DNA of 64,000 nt from NCBI RefSeq assembly GCF_026196735.1, contig NZ_JAPHUF010000012.1, forward strand, positions 248,001 through 312,000, read 5' to 3'. Positions 32,690-41,128 of the stretch are shown one piece after another. The position numbers and the translations under genes are program-made. Each line of letters starts with the position of its first letter. Position 1 is the stretch's first letter. The notes under the pieces are model-generated. The model worked only from the letters and a program-made list of their open reading frames with translations. It was not told the DNA's origin and ran no database searches. This DNA is from Sulfurimonas sp. (lineage in GTDB: Bacteria > Campylobacterota > Campylobacteria > Campylobacterales > Sulfurimonadaceae).

Positions 32690-33566
32690 ATTTGTAGGAG
32701 CACACACTTCATCTAGCGGCGGTGTTTTTAACGCTATAACCCATGCACAGGAGATAGGTGCAAAAGCATTTGCACTTTTTACTAAAAACCAGAGACAGTG
32801 GGTGGCTAAAGATTTAGATACCCAAACTATTGATAAGTTTAAAAGATTACTTGATGAGAGCGGTATTTTGCCCAAACATGTACTTCCACACGATTCATAC
32901 CTTATAAACCTTGGTCATCCAGAAATAGATAAACTGGAAAAATCAAGAGCGGCGTTTATCGATGAGTTGCAAAGATGTGAACAATTGGGTCTAGATAGAC
33001 TAAACTTTCACCCTGGAAGTCATTTGGCAAAACTTAGTAAAAAAGACAAAGAAAATCCGCAAATAATGAAGCCAATCGAAGATAAATGCCTTGATATTAT
33101 TGCAGAGTCAATCAACATAGCACTTGATAAAACAAGTGGAGTAAGTGCAGTTTTGGAAAATACAGCCGGTCAGGGAAGTAACCTTGGTTGGAAGTTTGAG
33201 CATTTAGCGCATATTATAGACAGGGTAGAAGATAAGTCTCGCGTGGGTGTCTGTATAGATACATGTCATATGTTTACAGCAGGTTATGACATTAGAACTA
33301 AAGAGGTTTATGAGAAGACTTGGGATGAGTTTGAAAAAATTGTCGGCTTTAAATATTTGATGGGTATGCATATAAATGATTCTAAAAAAGAGTTGGGTAC
33401 ACATGTAGATAGACATGATTCTATAGGTAAAGGATTTATCGGGCTAGATGCCTTTAAGTACATTATGAATGATGAGCGAATGGATGATATCCCTTTGATA
33501 CTAGAGACGATAGATAGCAGTATTTGGAAAGAAGAGATAGAACTTTTATACTCTTTGGAGAATTAA
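32679..33566 (+). CDS. nfo: Endonuclease IV (AP endonuclease)
   Basis: A 295-residue endonuclease IV (EC 3.1.21.2), which nicks DNA 5' to abasic sites in base excision repair. [10 protein letters not shown] at the start, [34 protein letters not shown] and [21 protein letters not shown] hold the three-zinc site. TTG start at 32679 with AAGGAA 5 bases upstream. Confidence 0.95.
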   Translation: MSNKFVGAHTSSSGGVFNAITHAQEIGAKAFALFTKNQRQWVAKDLDTQTIDKFKRLLDESGILPKHVLPHDSYLINLGHPEIDKLEKSRAAFIDELQRCEQLGLDRLNFHPGSHLAKLSKKDKENPQIMKPIEDKCLDIIAESINIALDKTSGVSAVLENTAGQGSNLGWKFEHLAHIIDRVEDKSRVGVCIDTCHMFTAGYDIRTKEVYEKTWDEFEKIVGFKYLMGMHINDSKKELGTHVDRHDSIGKGFIGLDAFKYIMNDERMDDIPLILETIDSSIWKEEIELLYSLEN

Positions 33567-33617
33567 GTAAATTTTGTGTAGAATCGATAAATTAAAATTA
33601 TAAAGAGTAGGTATTTT

Positions 33618-34850
33618 ATGAAAAAAATCACTTTATTATCGCTAGCTGCAACTTCTATGTTGATGGCAGGCGGATACAAAATACCTGAACTCTCTTTGAA
33701 TGCTACTGCTCTTAGTTCTGCAAATGTTGCACACTCTAGTGGCGCTGATACAGCGTACTACAATCCTGCAAATATGGCCTTTATGAAAGATGAAAATCTT
33801 TTAGAAGCTGACTTGACTTACATTGGTCTTAGTGATACAAACTATAAAGGTACAGTTTCAGGAGTCGGTCCGCATGATTTAAGTGCAAAAAGAGAGAATT
33901 TTTTAGTTCCATCACTATTTTATGTATCTGGGGATGTAGACGGCGCTCGTTTTGGACTAAGTGTTGTGACTCCTTTTGGTTTGACAAAAAGATGGAATGA
34001 AGAACCGGCAAAAACTTCTGCAGAGGAGTTTACACTTGAGACAATTGAACTTAATCCAACCGTGGCACTTCCTATCAATGATAAACTGGCTATTGCAATT
34101 GGTCTTAGAGTAGTACATTCAAAAGGAATAGTTAAGAGTTACGGTACGACAGTTATTACACCTCCCGGTGCGCCGGCTGTTGTCTCTCGTGATATGGATG
34201 GTGACTCAATAGACTTTGGATATAACTTGGCACTGGCATATAAACCAACTTCTGAATTAGAGTTCGGTTTGACTTATCGTTCAAAAATTGATTTAAACTT
34301 AGAGGGAAATGCAAAACTCTCTGAGTCTCTTGGAAGTACAACATATGATGGTGGAACCAATCTATCTGTACCGTTGCCATCTGCATTAAACATAGCAGCA
34401 GCATATACATTTGCATCTAAGACTACTGTGGAATTTGTTTATGAGAGAACTTTCTGGTCTGAATATAAAGAGTTAGACTTTAATTATTCAGGAACGCTCT
34501 CTGCAGTTTTAACCGGTATATTTGACGATGCAGTAGCAAAAAATTGGAAAGATGTAAGTGCATACCGTTTGGGTATTACACAAAAAATGGATAAAGCAAC
34601 TTTGATGTGCGGTATCGTATATGATGAAACACCCATACCTGAGTCAACATTGGGATTCGACCTGCCGGACTCTAATTCTCTGTCAGTTTCACTCGGTGGG
34701 CGATATCAGATAAATGAAAAAATGAACCTTGGTCTATCGGCTCTTTACTCGATGAGAGAGGATAGAACAGTCTCTAGCTCTTCATTGACGGGTGAGTTTA
34801 CGGACTCGACAGCATTGCTTGTCTCTGTCGGTTTAGAATATAAATTTTAA
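33618..34850 (+). CDS. FadL/OmpP1/TodX-family outer membrane protein
   Basis: A 410-residue outer membrane beta-barrel with a signal peptide (KKITLLSLAATSMLMAG). The mature N-terminus YKIPELSLNATALSSA and AYYNPANM are the FadL-family hatch motifs, and the C-terminus ends in Phe (GLEYKF), the usual outer-membrane insertion signal. FadL proteins take up hydrophobic compounds such as fatty acids or aromatic hydrocarbons; the substrate is unknown here. Confidence 0.92.
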   Translation: MKKITLLSLAATSMLMAGGYKIPELSLNATALSSANVAHSSGADTAYYNPANMAFMKDENLLEADLTYIGLSDTNYKGTVSGVGPHDLSAKRENFLVPSLFYVSGDVDGARFGLSVVTPFGLTKRWNEEPAKTSAEEFTLETIELNPTVALPINDKLAIAIGLRVVHSKGIVKSYGTTVITPPGAPAVVSRDMDGDSIDFGYNLALAYKPTSELEFGLTYRSKIDLNLEGNAKLSESLGSTTYDGGTNLSVPLPSALNIAAAYTFASKTTVEFVYERTFWSEYKELDFNYSGTLSAVLTGIFDDAVAKNWKDVSAYRLGITQKMDKATLMCGIVYDETPIPESTLGFDLPDSNSLSVSLGGRYQINEKMNLGLSALYSMREDRTVSSSSLTGEFTDSTALLVSVGLEYKF

Positions 34851-34858
34851 GGAAATCT

Positions 34859-36595
34859 TTGGAAGCATTAATAAATTTTTTAGAGACCAAAAATGTTGAA
34901 AAATCTACAATATTTGAACAACTAAAATGTGATAAAAACGAAGCGCTAATACTTCAAGCTTTAGCAAAAAAATATATGCAAGGTCAAGATGATGTACTGA
35001 TACTTGAGGTACTTCAAGAACTTTACGGCGACAAAGAGTATAAAATAGTCAATCATCTAAAAGATGTTAAAGTACTTTTAGAACTTGGATGGTTGCATCA
35101 ACAAAGTTTTACTCCGATTAAAATATCTGAGGTTACGCCTTTAGAACTTTTAAGCTCTGCTGTAGGTCTTTCTCCCTCTATGTTGAAACTTCTGCAAGAT
35201 GGAACACTGGAGAGTGATTTGCCAGACATCAAACCTTACTCTGATCATCTGGAATATCTTCAAGACCAATTTTTTCGCATAGAACTTTATCAAAAGATGA
35301 GTACAATCCGTCAAAATGTTCATGAACATTCGCTTGGCATTGATAGAACAAGACATAAGCTTAAACTTCTAGAACAGAGAATTGCAGAGAGAGTAGAACA
35401 GACTTCAGAGAAACTTGTTTTAGATAAATTTTTTAAACAAAAAAAGATGGATTCTAAAGAGCAGGTTATATTTTTAGCTCTGCTTCGTGAAGAGTACAGT
35501 GCCACTGATGCTTCTCTTCGTGAGATGAACAACCTTATAGAATTGATTTCATTAGATGAGTATGAACGCATTAAAAATCGCTCACTTTTAGAAGACGGTT
35601 CAAACCTTATTAATGAAGGAATTATTGATTATGAAGAAATGTTGAATCCATTTGGTGGAATTTCTCGGGCATTTTACATAGTTGATGATGTGCTTCAAAG
35701 TATCATCCATCCTCATAAAAACAAAAAAGTCCGCCGTTTGAAACTAAATGCATTGATAGACGAACAAGACATTTTTGAACTGGTTGAGCCTGAAACTTCT
35801 TTAGAAGATGTTGTTTTAGCAAATGAGACACAAGAGACACTTGGAAATCTTATGAGACAGCTTGACAAGGAAGTTATTGGCAGACTTGTTGAGTGGGGCA
35901 TAAAAGACAAAAAACATGGGATAGATGCAAGGATAATTTTTTACGGTGCAGCCGGTACCGGTAAGACAATGACAGCTTATTCATTGGCAAAATCACTCAA
36001 GCGCCAAGTCCTTGCTTTTGACTGTTCAAAGATTTTATCTATGTATGTCGGTGAGAGTGAAAAAAATGTGCGTAAAATATTTGATACATTTTATGATCTT
36101 TGTGAAAAAACAAAGAGTGAGCCGATTTTGCTTTTAAACGAGGCAGACCAGTTTTTAGGTGCTCGTTCAAGCGGTGTAACCTCTGGAGCCGATCAGATGC
36201 ACAATCAAATGCAAAATATCTTTTTAGAGCAGATTGAAAACTTTAAGGGAATGCTTATAGCAACTACTAACCTACTTGAAAATATAGACAAAGCATTCTC
36301 AAGAAGATTCAATTACAAAATAGAGTTTAAAAAACCAAACAAAGAGCAGAGACAAGAACTGTGGAAAAAAATGCTTCCCGCGGGTGCACCGTATGAGAAA
36401 AATTTTGATGTAAATGTGTTGGCAGAGTATGGCTTAACAGGCGGACAGATTAATCTAATCATAAAAAATACTGCGTATAGAGTTGCTGTTAGTGAAGAAC
36501 CGCTATTTACATTAGAGGATTTCAAAAAAGAAATCAACAAAGAAAAAGATGCTAACTTTGACAGTGAAAAATCTATGGGGTTTTTAAATACATAA
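34859..36595 (+). CDS. AAA+ ATPase with N-terminal helical region
   Basis: A 578-residue AAA+ protein. Residues 1-320 are mostly helical with a coiled-coil part (about 140-190). Walker A GAAGTGKT is at 363-370; Walker B reads LLLNEAD (424-430), with Asn427 in place of the usual aspartate; AFSRRFNYKIEF near 475-486 is the arginine-finger or sensor region. It resembles Campylobacterota proteins annotated only as ATPase. It follows the FadL gene by 8 bases (TTG start), and the deaminase gene follows after 1 base, so the three may form an operon. Confidence 0.8.
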   Translation: MEALINFLETKNVEKSTIFEQLKCDKNEALILQALAKKYMQGQDDVLILEVLQELYGDKEYKIVNHLKDVKVLLELGWLHQQSFTPIKISEVTPLELLSSAVGLSPSMLKLLQDGTLESDLPDIKPYSDHLEYLQDQFFRIELYQKMSTIRQNVHEHSLGIDRTRHKLKLLEQRIAERVEQTSEKLVLDKFFKQKKMDSKEQVIFLALLREEYSATDASLREMNNLIELISLDEYERIKNRSLLEDGSNLINEGIIDYEEMLNPFGGISRAFYIVDDVLQSIIHPHKNKKVRRLKLNALIDEQDIFELVEPETSLEDVVLANETQETLGNLMRQLDKEVIGRLVEWGIKDKKHGIDARIIFYGAAGTGKTMTAYSLAKSLKRQVLAFDCSKILSMYVGESEKNVRKIFDTFYDLCEKTKSEPILLLNEADQFLGARSSGVTSGADQMHNQMQNIFLEQIENFKGMLIATTNLLENIDKAFSRRFNYKIEFKKPNKEQRQELWKKMLPAGAPYEKNFDVNVLAEYGLTGGQINLIIKNTAYRVAVSEEPLFTLEDFKKEINKEKDANFDSEKSMGFLNT

Positions 36596-36596
36596 G

Positions 36597-37040
36597 ATGA
36601 ATGAATTTATGCTCCAAGCTGTAAAAGAGGCGTTAAAAGGGGTTCATAGCAATTATGGTGGACCTTTTGGAGCAGTTGTAGTAAACAACGGTAAGATTAT
36701 CTCAAAGGCTCATAATCAAGTTATTAAAACAAATGACCCAACTGCCCATGCAGAGATAAATGCCATAAGAAAAGCCTCAAAAAAGCTTAACACTTTTGAT
36801 TTAAGCGGATGTGAACTTTACACTACATGTATGCCGTGTCCGATGTGTTTGGGTGCTATAAAATGGGCAAATATAAAAACCGTATATTATGGGGCAACAA
36901 GCGAAGATGCTGATAAGATAGGTTTTAGAGACAAAGACTTTTATGACAAAGAGTTTTTAGAGCTAAAAAATATCGATAGGCAAGAGTGCTTAAAACCCTT
37001 TGTAGCATGGCAAAAAAAAGAGGATAAAATACTCTACTAA
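36597..37040 (+). CDS. Nucleoside/guanine deaminase (cytidine-deaminase fold)
   Basis: A 147-residue zinc deaminase. His51 and Glu53 (TAHAEIN) and Cys81 and Cys84 (MPCPMCLGA) are the catalytic zinc motif. The C-terminal stretch (TSEDADKIGFRDKDFY) is like that of guanine deaminase (GuaD) rather than tRNA adenosine deaminase TadA. It would turn guanine to xanthine. Substrate not proven. Confidence 0.86.
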   Translation: MNEFMLQAVKEALKGVHSNYGGPFGAVVVNNGKIISKAHNQVIKTNDPTAHAEINAIRKASKKLNTFDLSGCELYTTCMPCPMCLGAIKWANIKTVYYGATSEDADKIGFRDKDFYDKEFLELKNIDRQECLKPFVAWQKKEDKILY

Positions 37041-37151
37041 AATAGCAATTTTTGGATTGTTAAATCTTTTTAATTCGGTTATTATTTGAAAAAGAGCTAA
37101 AGAGACAAACCAAAAATCATAGTTGATGGTGCAAACACTACTGGTGAAAAC

Positions 37152-37577
37152 CTAGCTGTCCACAACAACTTTAACTTTTGCTAAATCTTCCAAAGAATAA
37201 CCCATTAAACCATTGATTTTCTCATCTATTGCATCAATGTTTTCACTGTTATCGTATCCGTGAGCCAAGGCAAATTTTAAAAGATATTTTTTTTCACTAT
37301 TATAAATTTTTTCATTGAGAAAAAATGAATTTGGAACATTTAGTTTTTTCATAGCTTTTTGTTTCATGCTAAAGAGTTGGTTTACAGAAGCCTCAACAAG
37401 ACCTAACTCTTCTATCTTTTTTTTATGTTGTGTATATTCTTGGGAATTTTTGTAGTTGGCAGCTTCAACTCTTTTAATCTCTTTATTTATAGATTTTATA
37501 TATCTCTTTTTATCTTGAATAAGAATAAATACACTTGTGACAATGACTACAAATGAAAAAATTATTAACAATTCCAT
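37152..37577 (-). CDS. Membrane-anchored coiled-coil hypothetical protein
   Basis: A 141-residue protein with one N-terminal transmembrane helix (LLIIFSFVVIVTSVFILI, 3-20) and then a basic, helical cytoplasmic part (35-75 likely coiled coil). No domain is recognised. It is monocistronic, facing away from the nuo operon. Confidence 0.6.
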   Translation of the reverse strand: MELLIIFSFVVIVTSVFILIQDKKRYIKSINKEIKRVEAANYKNSQEYTQHKKKIEELGLVEASVNQLFSMKQKAMKKLNVPNSFFLNEKIYNSEKKYLLKFALAHGYDNSENIDAIDEKINGLMGYSLEDLAKVKVVVDS

Positions 37578-37852
37578 ATTATATATTTTCCTTTTTTTTT
37601 GAATTTTTATGATTATATCTTTGCAAAAACTGTGTTTAGCTCAACAGAGTATTATCTTCATAGGTTTTCTTTTTGTTGGGTATAATAACAAAAAAAAGTG
37701 CTAGTAGTGTAAATAGAGGTTATAATGCCAATTCTAATAAAATGTATTACAATTCTACACACTTCTTCTAATGTTGATAAATGTTGTGTAGTATTTAGTA
37801 ACAGCTGCCGGCTCAATTTTCCTTAAATACTTTCATTTAATACTCTTTTTGT

Positions 37853-37858
37853 TATAAT
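37853..37858 (+). promoter_or_regulatory. -10 box for the nuo operon
   Basis: TATAAT with a T-rich stretch before it, about 100 bases upstream of the nuoA ATG. This would make a leader of roughly 93 bases. It is the nearest good box to the operon. Confidence 0.6.
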
Positions 37859-37887
37859 CCGACTAACTGTTTTTTGTAAAAACATTT

Positions 37888-37919
37888 AAAAACATTACAG
37901 TTCAACGACTGATGTTTTT
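37888..37919 (+). promoter_or_regulatory. Leader hairpin before nuoA
   Basis: AAAAACAT-ta-CAGT-tcaacg-ACTG-ATGTTTTT: 8-base and 4-base stems separated by a 2-base bulge. It ends in a T run, so it could act as an attenuator in the nuo leader. Its purpose is unknown. Confidence 0.4.
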
Positions 37920-37957
37920 AAGTGTTTGAAAACAATAATAATTAAAAGGTAGGTTAT

Positions 37958-38347
37958 ATGGAGCATATTAGTACTGCAAATCCGTATTTTGGGGTATTTG
38001 TACTTTTTCTTGTAACATTTGGTGCATTTACAGCAACGACGATAATAGCTCGTTTAGCAAGTCGCGCTTTAGCAGCTAAAGATACTGAAAAAATCAAGTT
38101 ATCAGTTTATGAGTGTGGACCTGAGGTTACTAGACAACCAAATAGAATTTCACCACAGTTTTATCTATTCGCATTACTGTTTTTACTATTTGATGTAGAG
38201 ATAGTTTTTATGTTCCCATGGGCAGTAGACTTTAAACTACTTGGATGGTTTGGTTTCGCTGAGATGTTAATGTTTATTTTATTGTTAACAGTAGGTTTCG
38301 TATATGCATGGAAAAAAGGAGCGCTTGAATGGCACAGCATAAAGTAA
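37958..38347 (+). CDS. nuoA: Complex I subunit NuoA
   Basis: A 129-residue membrane subunit with three transmembrane helices. YECGPEV (after the first helix) and the [14 protein letters not shown] stretch are the family signatures; the glutamates line the path between quinone site and pump. First gene of the nuo operon; overlaps nuoB by 19 bases. Confidence 0.97.
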   Translation: MEHISTANPYFGVFVLFLVTFGAFTATTIIARLASRALAAKDTEKIKLSVYECGPEVTRQPNRISPQFYLFALLFLLFDVEIVFMFPWAVDFKLLGWFGFAEMLMFILLLTVGFVYAWKKGALEWHSIK

Positions 38348-38838
38348 ATTATACACAAGATGGTGGCTTACCTGTAGCACTTACAAGTATAGATAAAATC
38401 GTAAACTGGGGTCGTTCAAATTCTATTTGGGCACTTACTTACGGTCTTGCTTGTTGTGGTATTGAGATGATGGCTTCTGGAGCTTCAAGATATGACTTTG
38501 ACCGTTTTGGAACAATCTTTAGAGCGTCTCCTCGTCAGGCAGATGTTATGATTGTAGCAGGAACTCTTACGAAAAAGCACGCTGAGTTTATTAAAAGACT
38601 TTATGACCAGATGACAGAACCTAAATGGGTAATATCTATGGGTTCATGTGCAAACACAGGTGGTATGTTTAACACTTACGCAACTGTTCAGGGTGTTGAT
38701 AGAATTATTCCTGTTGATTTATATCTTCCTGGTTGTGCTCCTCGTCCTGAAACACTTCAGTATGGAGTTATGTTACTACAGAAAAAAATCCGTGCTAATG
38801 AAGCTTCAAGAGCTCAAAAAGCAAAAAGGTTAATGTAA
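38329..38838 (+). CDS. nuoB: Complex I subunit NuoB (N2 cluster)
   Basis: A 169-residue peripheral subunit that carries cluster N2, the electron donor to quinone. The ligands are in [10 protein letters not shown] (paired cysteines), GSCANTGG and PGCAPRPE. Start ATG 38329 has AGGAG 7 bases upstream, inside nuoA. Confidence 0.97.
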   Translation: MAQHKVNYTQDGGLPVALTSIDKIVNWGRSNSIWALTYGLACCGIEMMASGASRYDFDRFGTIFRASPRQADVMIVAGTLTKKHAEFIKRLYDQMTEPKWVISMGSCANTGGMFNTYATVQGVDRIIPVDLYLPGCAPRPETLQYGVMLLQKKIRANEASRAQKAKRLM

Positions 38839-39644
38839 TGAGAGCATATACACCTAAAGATGATGTACAAGCAAAAGCATATTATACTGATAGATTTTAT
38901 GTTTCCCCTCAAGTTCCTAAGCAAAAGCCAGAGAGCGATGAAGTATTCAACGCTGATTTAGAAGCTATAAAAGCTAAGTTTGAAGTTACCGATGCTTATA
39001 TCCAAGTTGAACAATTGGTTATCTATATAAATGCTAATGATATATATGGTGTACTTGAATTGATGAGAGACGAGCTAGAATATACACAACTTTCAGAAAT
39101 GAGTGCAATAGATTGGTTAGCAAAAGGGAACAAATTTGAGATTTTTTACCAAATGTTGAGTATGAATAAGCGTAAGAGAATTCGTGTTAAGTATTTTATA
39201 GAAAATGGTCAAGCTGTTGACTCTGTTGAAAAGCTTTTCCGTTCTGCTGACTGGTCTGAGCGTGAAATGTTTGACATGTTCGGTATCGAAGCAAACGGTC
39301 ATCCATTTATGAAAAGAATCCTTATGCCTTATGACTGGCAAGGTTTCCCTCTACTTAAAACTTACCCACTACAAGGTGATGAGTTTGCTGCATGGTATGA
39401 AGTAGATAAGATTTATGGAAAAGAAGCAAGAGATATTATCGGGCCAGAACTTCGTGATACCGCTAAGGTAGATAGATATGATAGTGAGAGATTTGCTCGT
39501 TTAGGACATGAAGTGCCTAAGGGGACTAAAATCACTGGTAATGAGCCTAAAAATGAGCAAAATTATCAAGAAGATGATGGTGTTTTCATGATTAAAAAAT
39601 TCGATAAAAAAGATTCGGTCGTTATTGACGACCCTCAAAGATAG
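38838..39644 (+). CDS. nuoC: Complex I subunit NuoC
   Basis: A 268-residue 30-kDa-type subunit. The core (about 60-200) has the family block [21 protein letters not shown], followed by [19 protein letters not shown]. Its start shares one base with the nuoB stop. The extended charged tail (about 205-268) is lineage-typical. Separate from nuoD, unlike the NuoCD fusion of enterobacteria. Confidence 0.95.
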   Translation: MRAYTPKDDVQAKAYYTDRFYVSPQVPKQKPESDEVFNADLEAIKAKFEVTDAYIQVEQLVIYINANDIYGVLELMRDELEYTQLSEMSAIDWLAKGNKFEIFYQMLSMNKRKRIRVKYFIENGQAVDSVEKLFRSADWSEREMFDMFGIEANGHPFMKRILMPYDWQGFPLLKTYPLQGDEFAAWYEVDKIYGKEARDIIGPELRDTAKVDRYDSERFARLGHEVPKGTKITGNEPKNEQNYQEDDGVFMIKKFDKKDSVVIDDPQR

Positions 39645-39652
39645 GTAGAGAT

Positions 39653-40894
39653 ATGGCACAAATAAAAAATAGATTAACACCGTTTTTTGAAAATATCACT
39701 TTTGACAGAGAAGATAATGAGATGATCTTAAACTTCGGTCCACAGCACCCTTCGGCGCATGGACAGCTTCGTTTAATGCTTCATCTGCAACAAGAGCAGA
39801 TTACAAAAGCTCATCCGGATGTAGGTTATCTTCATCGTGGTATGGAGAAGATGGCTGAAAATATGATATACAACGAGTTCATGCCGACAACTGACCGTAT
39901 GGACTATATTGCATCATCTTCAAACAACTACGGTTTTGCACTAGCAGTTGAGAAACTCGTAGGATTAGATGTTCCTCGTCGTGCTCAAGTTATCCGTATG
40001 ATGCTTTTAGAGATTAACCGTCTTATGTCTCACCTTTTCTGGTTAGCTACTACAGCACTGGATATCGGGGCTATGACAGTATTTCTTTTTGCATTCCGTG
40101 AAAGAGAATATCTTATGGATATTATTGAAGGTTACTGTGGAGCTAGACTTACTCATGCGGCTATTCGTATTGGCGGGGTTCCTTTAGATATTCAAGACAG
40201 CTTCATTTCTCAACTAAGAATATTTTTAGATAAATTACCTCAAAATATTAAAGATTATGAAGACCTTCTTGATACTAACCGTATCTGGTTAATGAGAATG
40301 GAAGAAGTAGGAACTATACCAACTGAGATGGCACTTTCTTGGGGTTGTACAGGTCCAATGCTTAGAGCTTCAGGAGTTAAATGGGACATTCGTAAAGAAG
40401 AGCCATATGAGCTTTATGACGAAGTAGAGTTTGATGTACCTTGGTCTGACAAAGGCGATAACTTTGCAAGATACCGTATATATATGGAAGAGATGAGAGA
40501 GTCTGCAAAGATTCTTTATCAAACGATTGACATGTATCAAAAGTGTGTTAAAGATGGTCAAACTGAGTTGATGGCTCACTCGCCGAAATATATCTCAGCT
40601 CCAAAGCTTGATATTATGACTCAAAACTATTCGCTTATGCAACACTTTGTTCTTGTTACTCAAGGTATGAGACCACCGGTAGGTGAAGTTTATGTTGCTA
40701 CTGAATCGCCAAAAGGTGAACTTGGTTTTTACATCAATTCTCAGGGTGGACCTTATCCATATAGACTAAAGATGCGTGCACCGTCTTTTTGGCATACAGG
40801 AATTTTAACTGACCTTTTACCTGGTCACTATATTCCGGATGTTGTTTCTATCATTGGTACAACAAATATCGTATTTGGTGAGGTTGACAGATAA
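39653..40894 (+). CDS. nuoD: Complex I subunit NuoD
   Basis: A 413-residue 49-kDa-type subunit that forms the quinone pocket with Nuo[17 protein letters not shown] (about 29-44), [10 protein letters not shown], and the [15 protein letters not shown] stretch are conserved. It overlaps the next gene by one base (TAATG). Confidence 0.97.
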   Translation: MAQIKNRLTPFFENITFDREDNEMILNFGPQHPSAHGQLRLMLHLQQEQITKAHPDVGYLHRGMEKMAENMIYNEFMPTTDRMDYIASSSNNYGFALAVEKLVGLDVPRRAQVIRMMLLEINRLMSHLFWLATTALDIGAMTVFLFAFREREYLMDIIEGYCGARLTHAAIRIGGVPLDIQDSFISQLRIFLDKLPQNIKDYEDLLDTNRIWLMRMEEVGTIPTEMALSWGCTGPMLRASGVKWDIRKEEPYELYDEVEFDVPWSDKGDNFARYRIYMEEMRESAKILYQTIDMYQKCVKDGQTELMAHSPKYISAPKLDIMTQNYSLMQHFVLVTQGMRPPVGEVYVATESPKGELGFYINSQGGPYPYRLKMRAPSFWHTGILTDLLPGHYIPDVVSIIGTTNIVFGEVDR

Positions 40895-41115
40895 TGAAAA
40901 GATATGATTTAAGACACTTAAAAACTGAGTTTGAACCTAGAATGAAAGAAATTTTAGGAACTCATAATGCAGGCGAGGTAGCAATCTTTTTATTTGAAAT
41001 CGGAGATTTTACTCCTATTCAAAAATCAGCAGATTTAGTAAAAGAGTGTGGTTATGAGTTAATGAACTCTTTAAAGTTTAACGAAGTCGACTGGACTATC
41101 GTAGTAAAAAAATAG
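40894..41115 (+). CDS. Short NuoE-position protein of complex I
   Basis: A 73-residue protein in the place of nuoE. It has only one cysteine (near residue 47), so it cannot carry the [2Fe-2S] cluster N1a of true NuoE, which needs four. Equivalent short proteins occur at this site in Campylobacter and relatives (Cj1575c type). It overlaps nuoD by one base and may link the input module to NuoCD. Function inferred from position. Confidence 0.85.
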   Translation: MKRYDLRHLKTEFEPRMKEILGTHNAGEVAIFLFEIGDFTPIQKSADLVKECGYELMNSLKFNEVDWTIVVKK

Positions 41116-41128
41116 TTAGGGATATAAT

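Larger units (their letters stand above)
37578..37957 (+). other. 380-base region upstream of nuoA
   Basis: No supported gene. It contains three TATAAT strings (37681, 37721, 37853), the last a likely nuo promoter, and a long leader with a hairpin. A possible 33-codon frame at 37725-37826 has no ribosome site and its start overlaps a TATAAT box, so it is not called. Confidence 0.6.

Noticed and set aside
19985-33405. Many occurrences of ACATGTA or TACATGTA across the window
   Set aside because: Looked enriched by eye, but the count is not far above what an AT-rich sequence of this length would give on two strands, and several fall in His-Val or Tyr-Met codons. No positional pattern was seen.
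37725-37826. A 33-codon frame upstream of nuoA
   Set aside because: No ribosome site, start inside a TATAAT box, and unusual residue composition.
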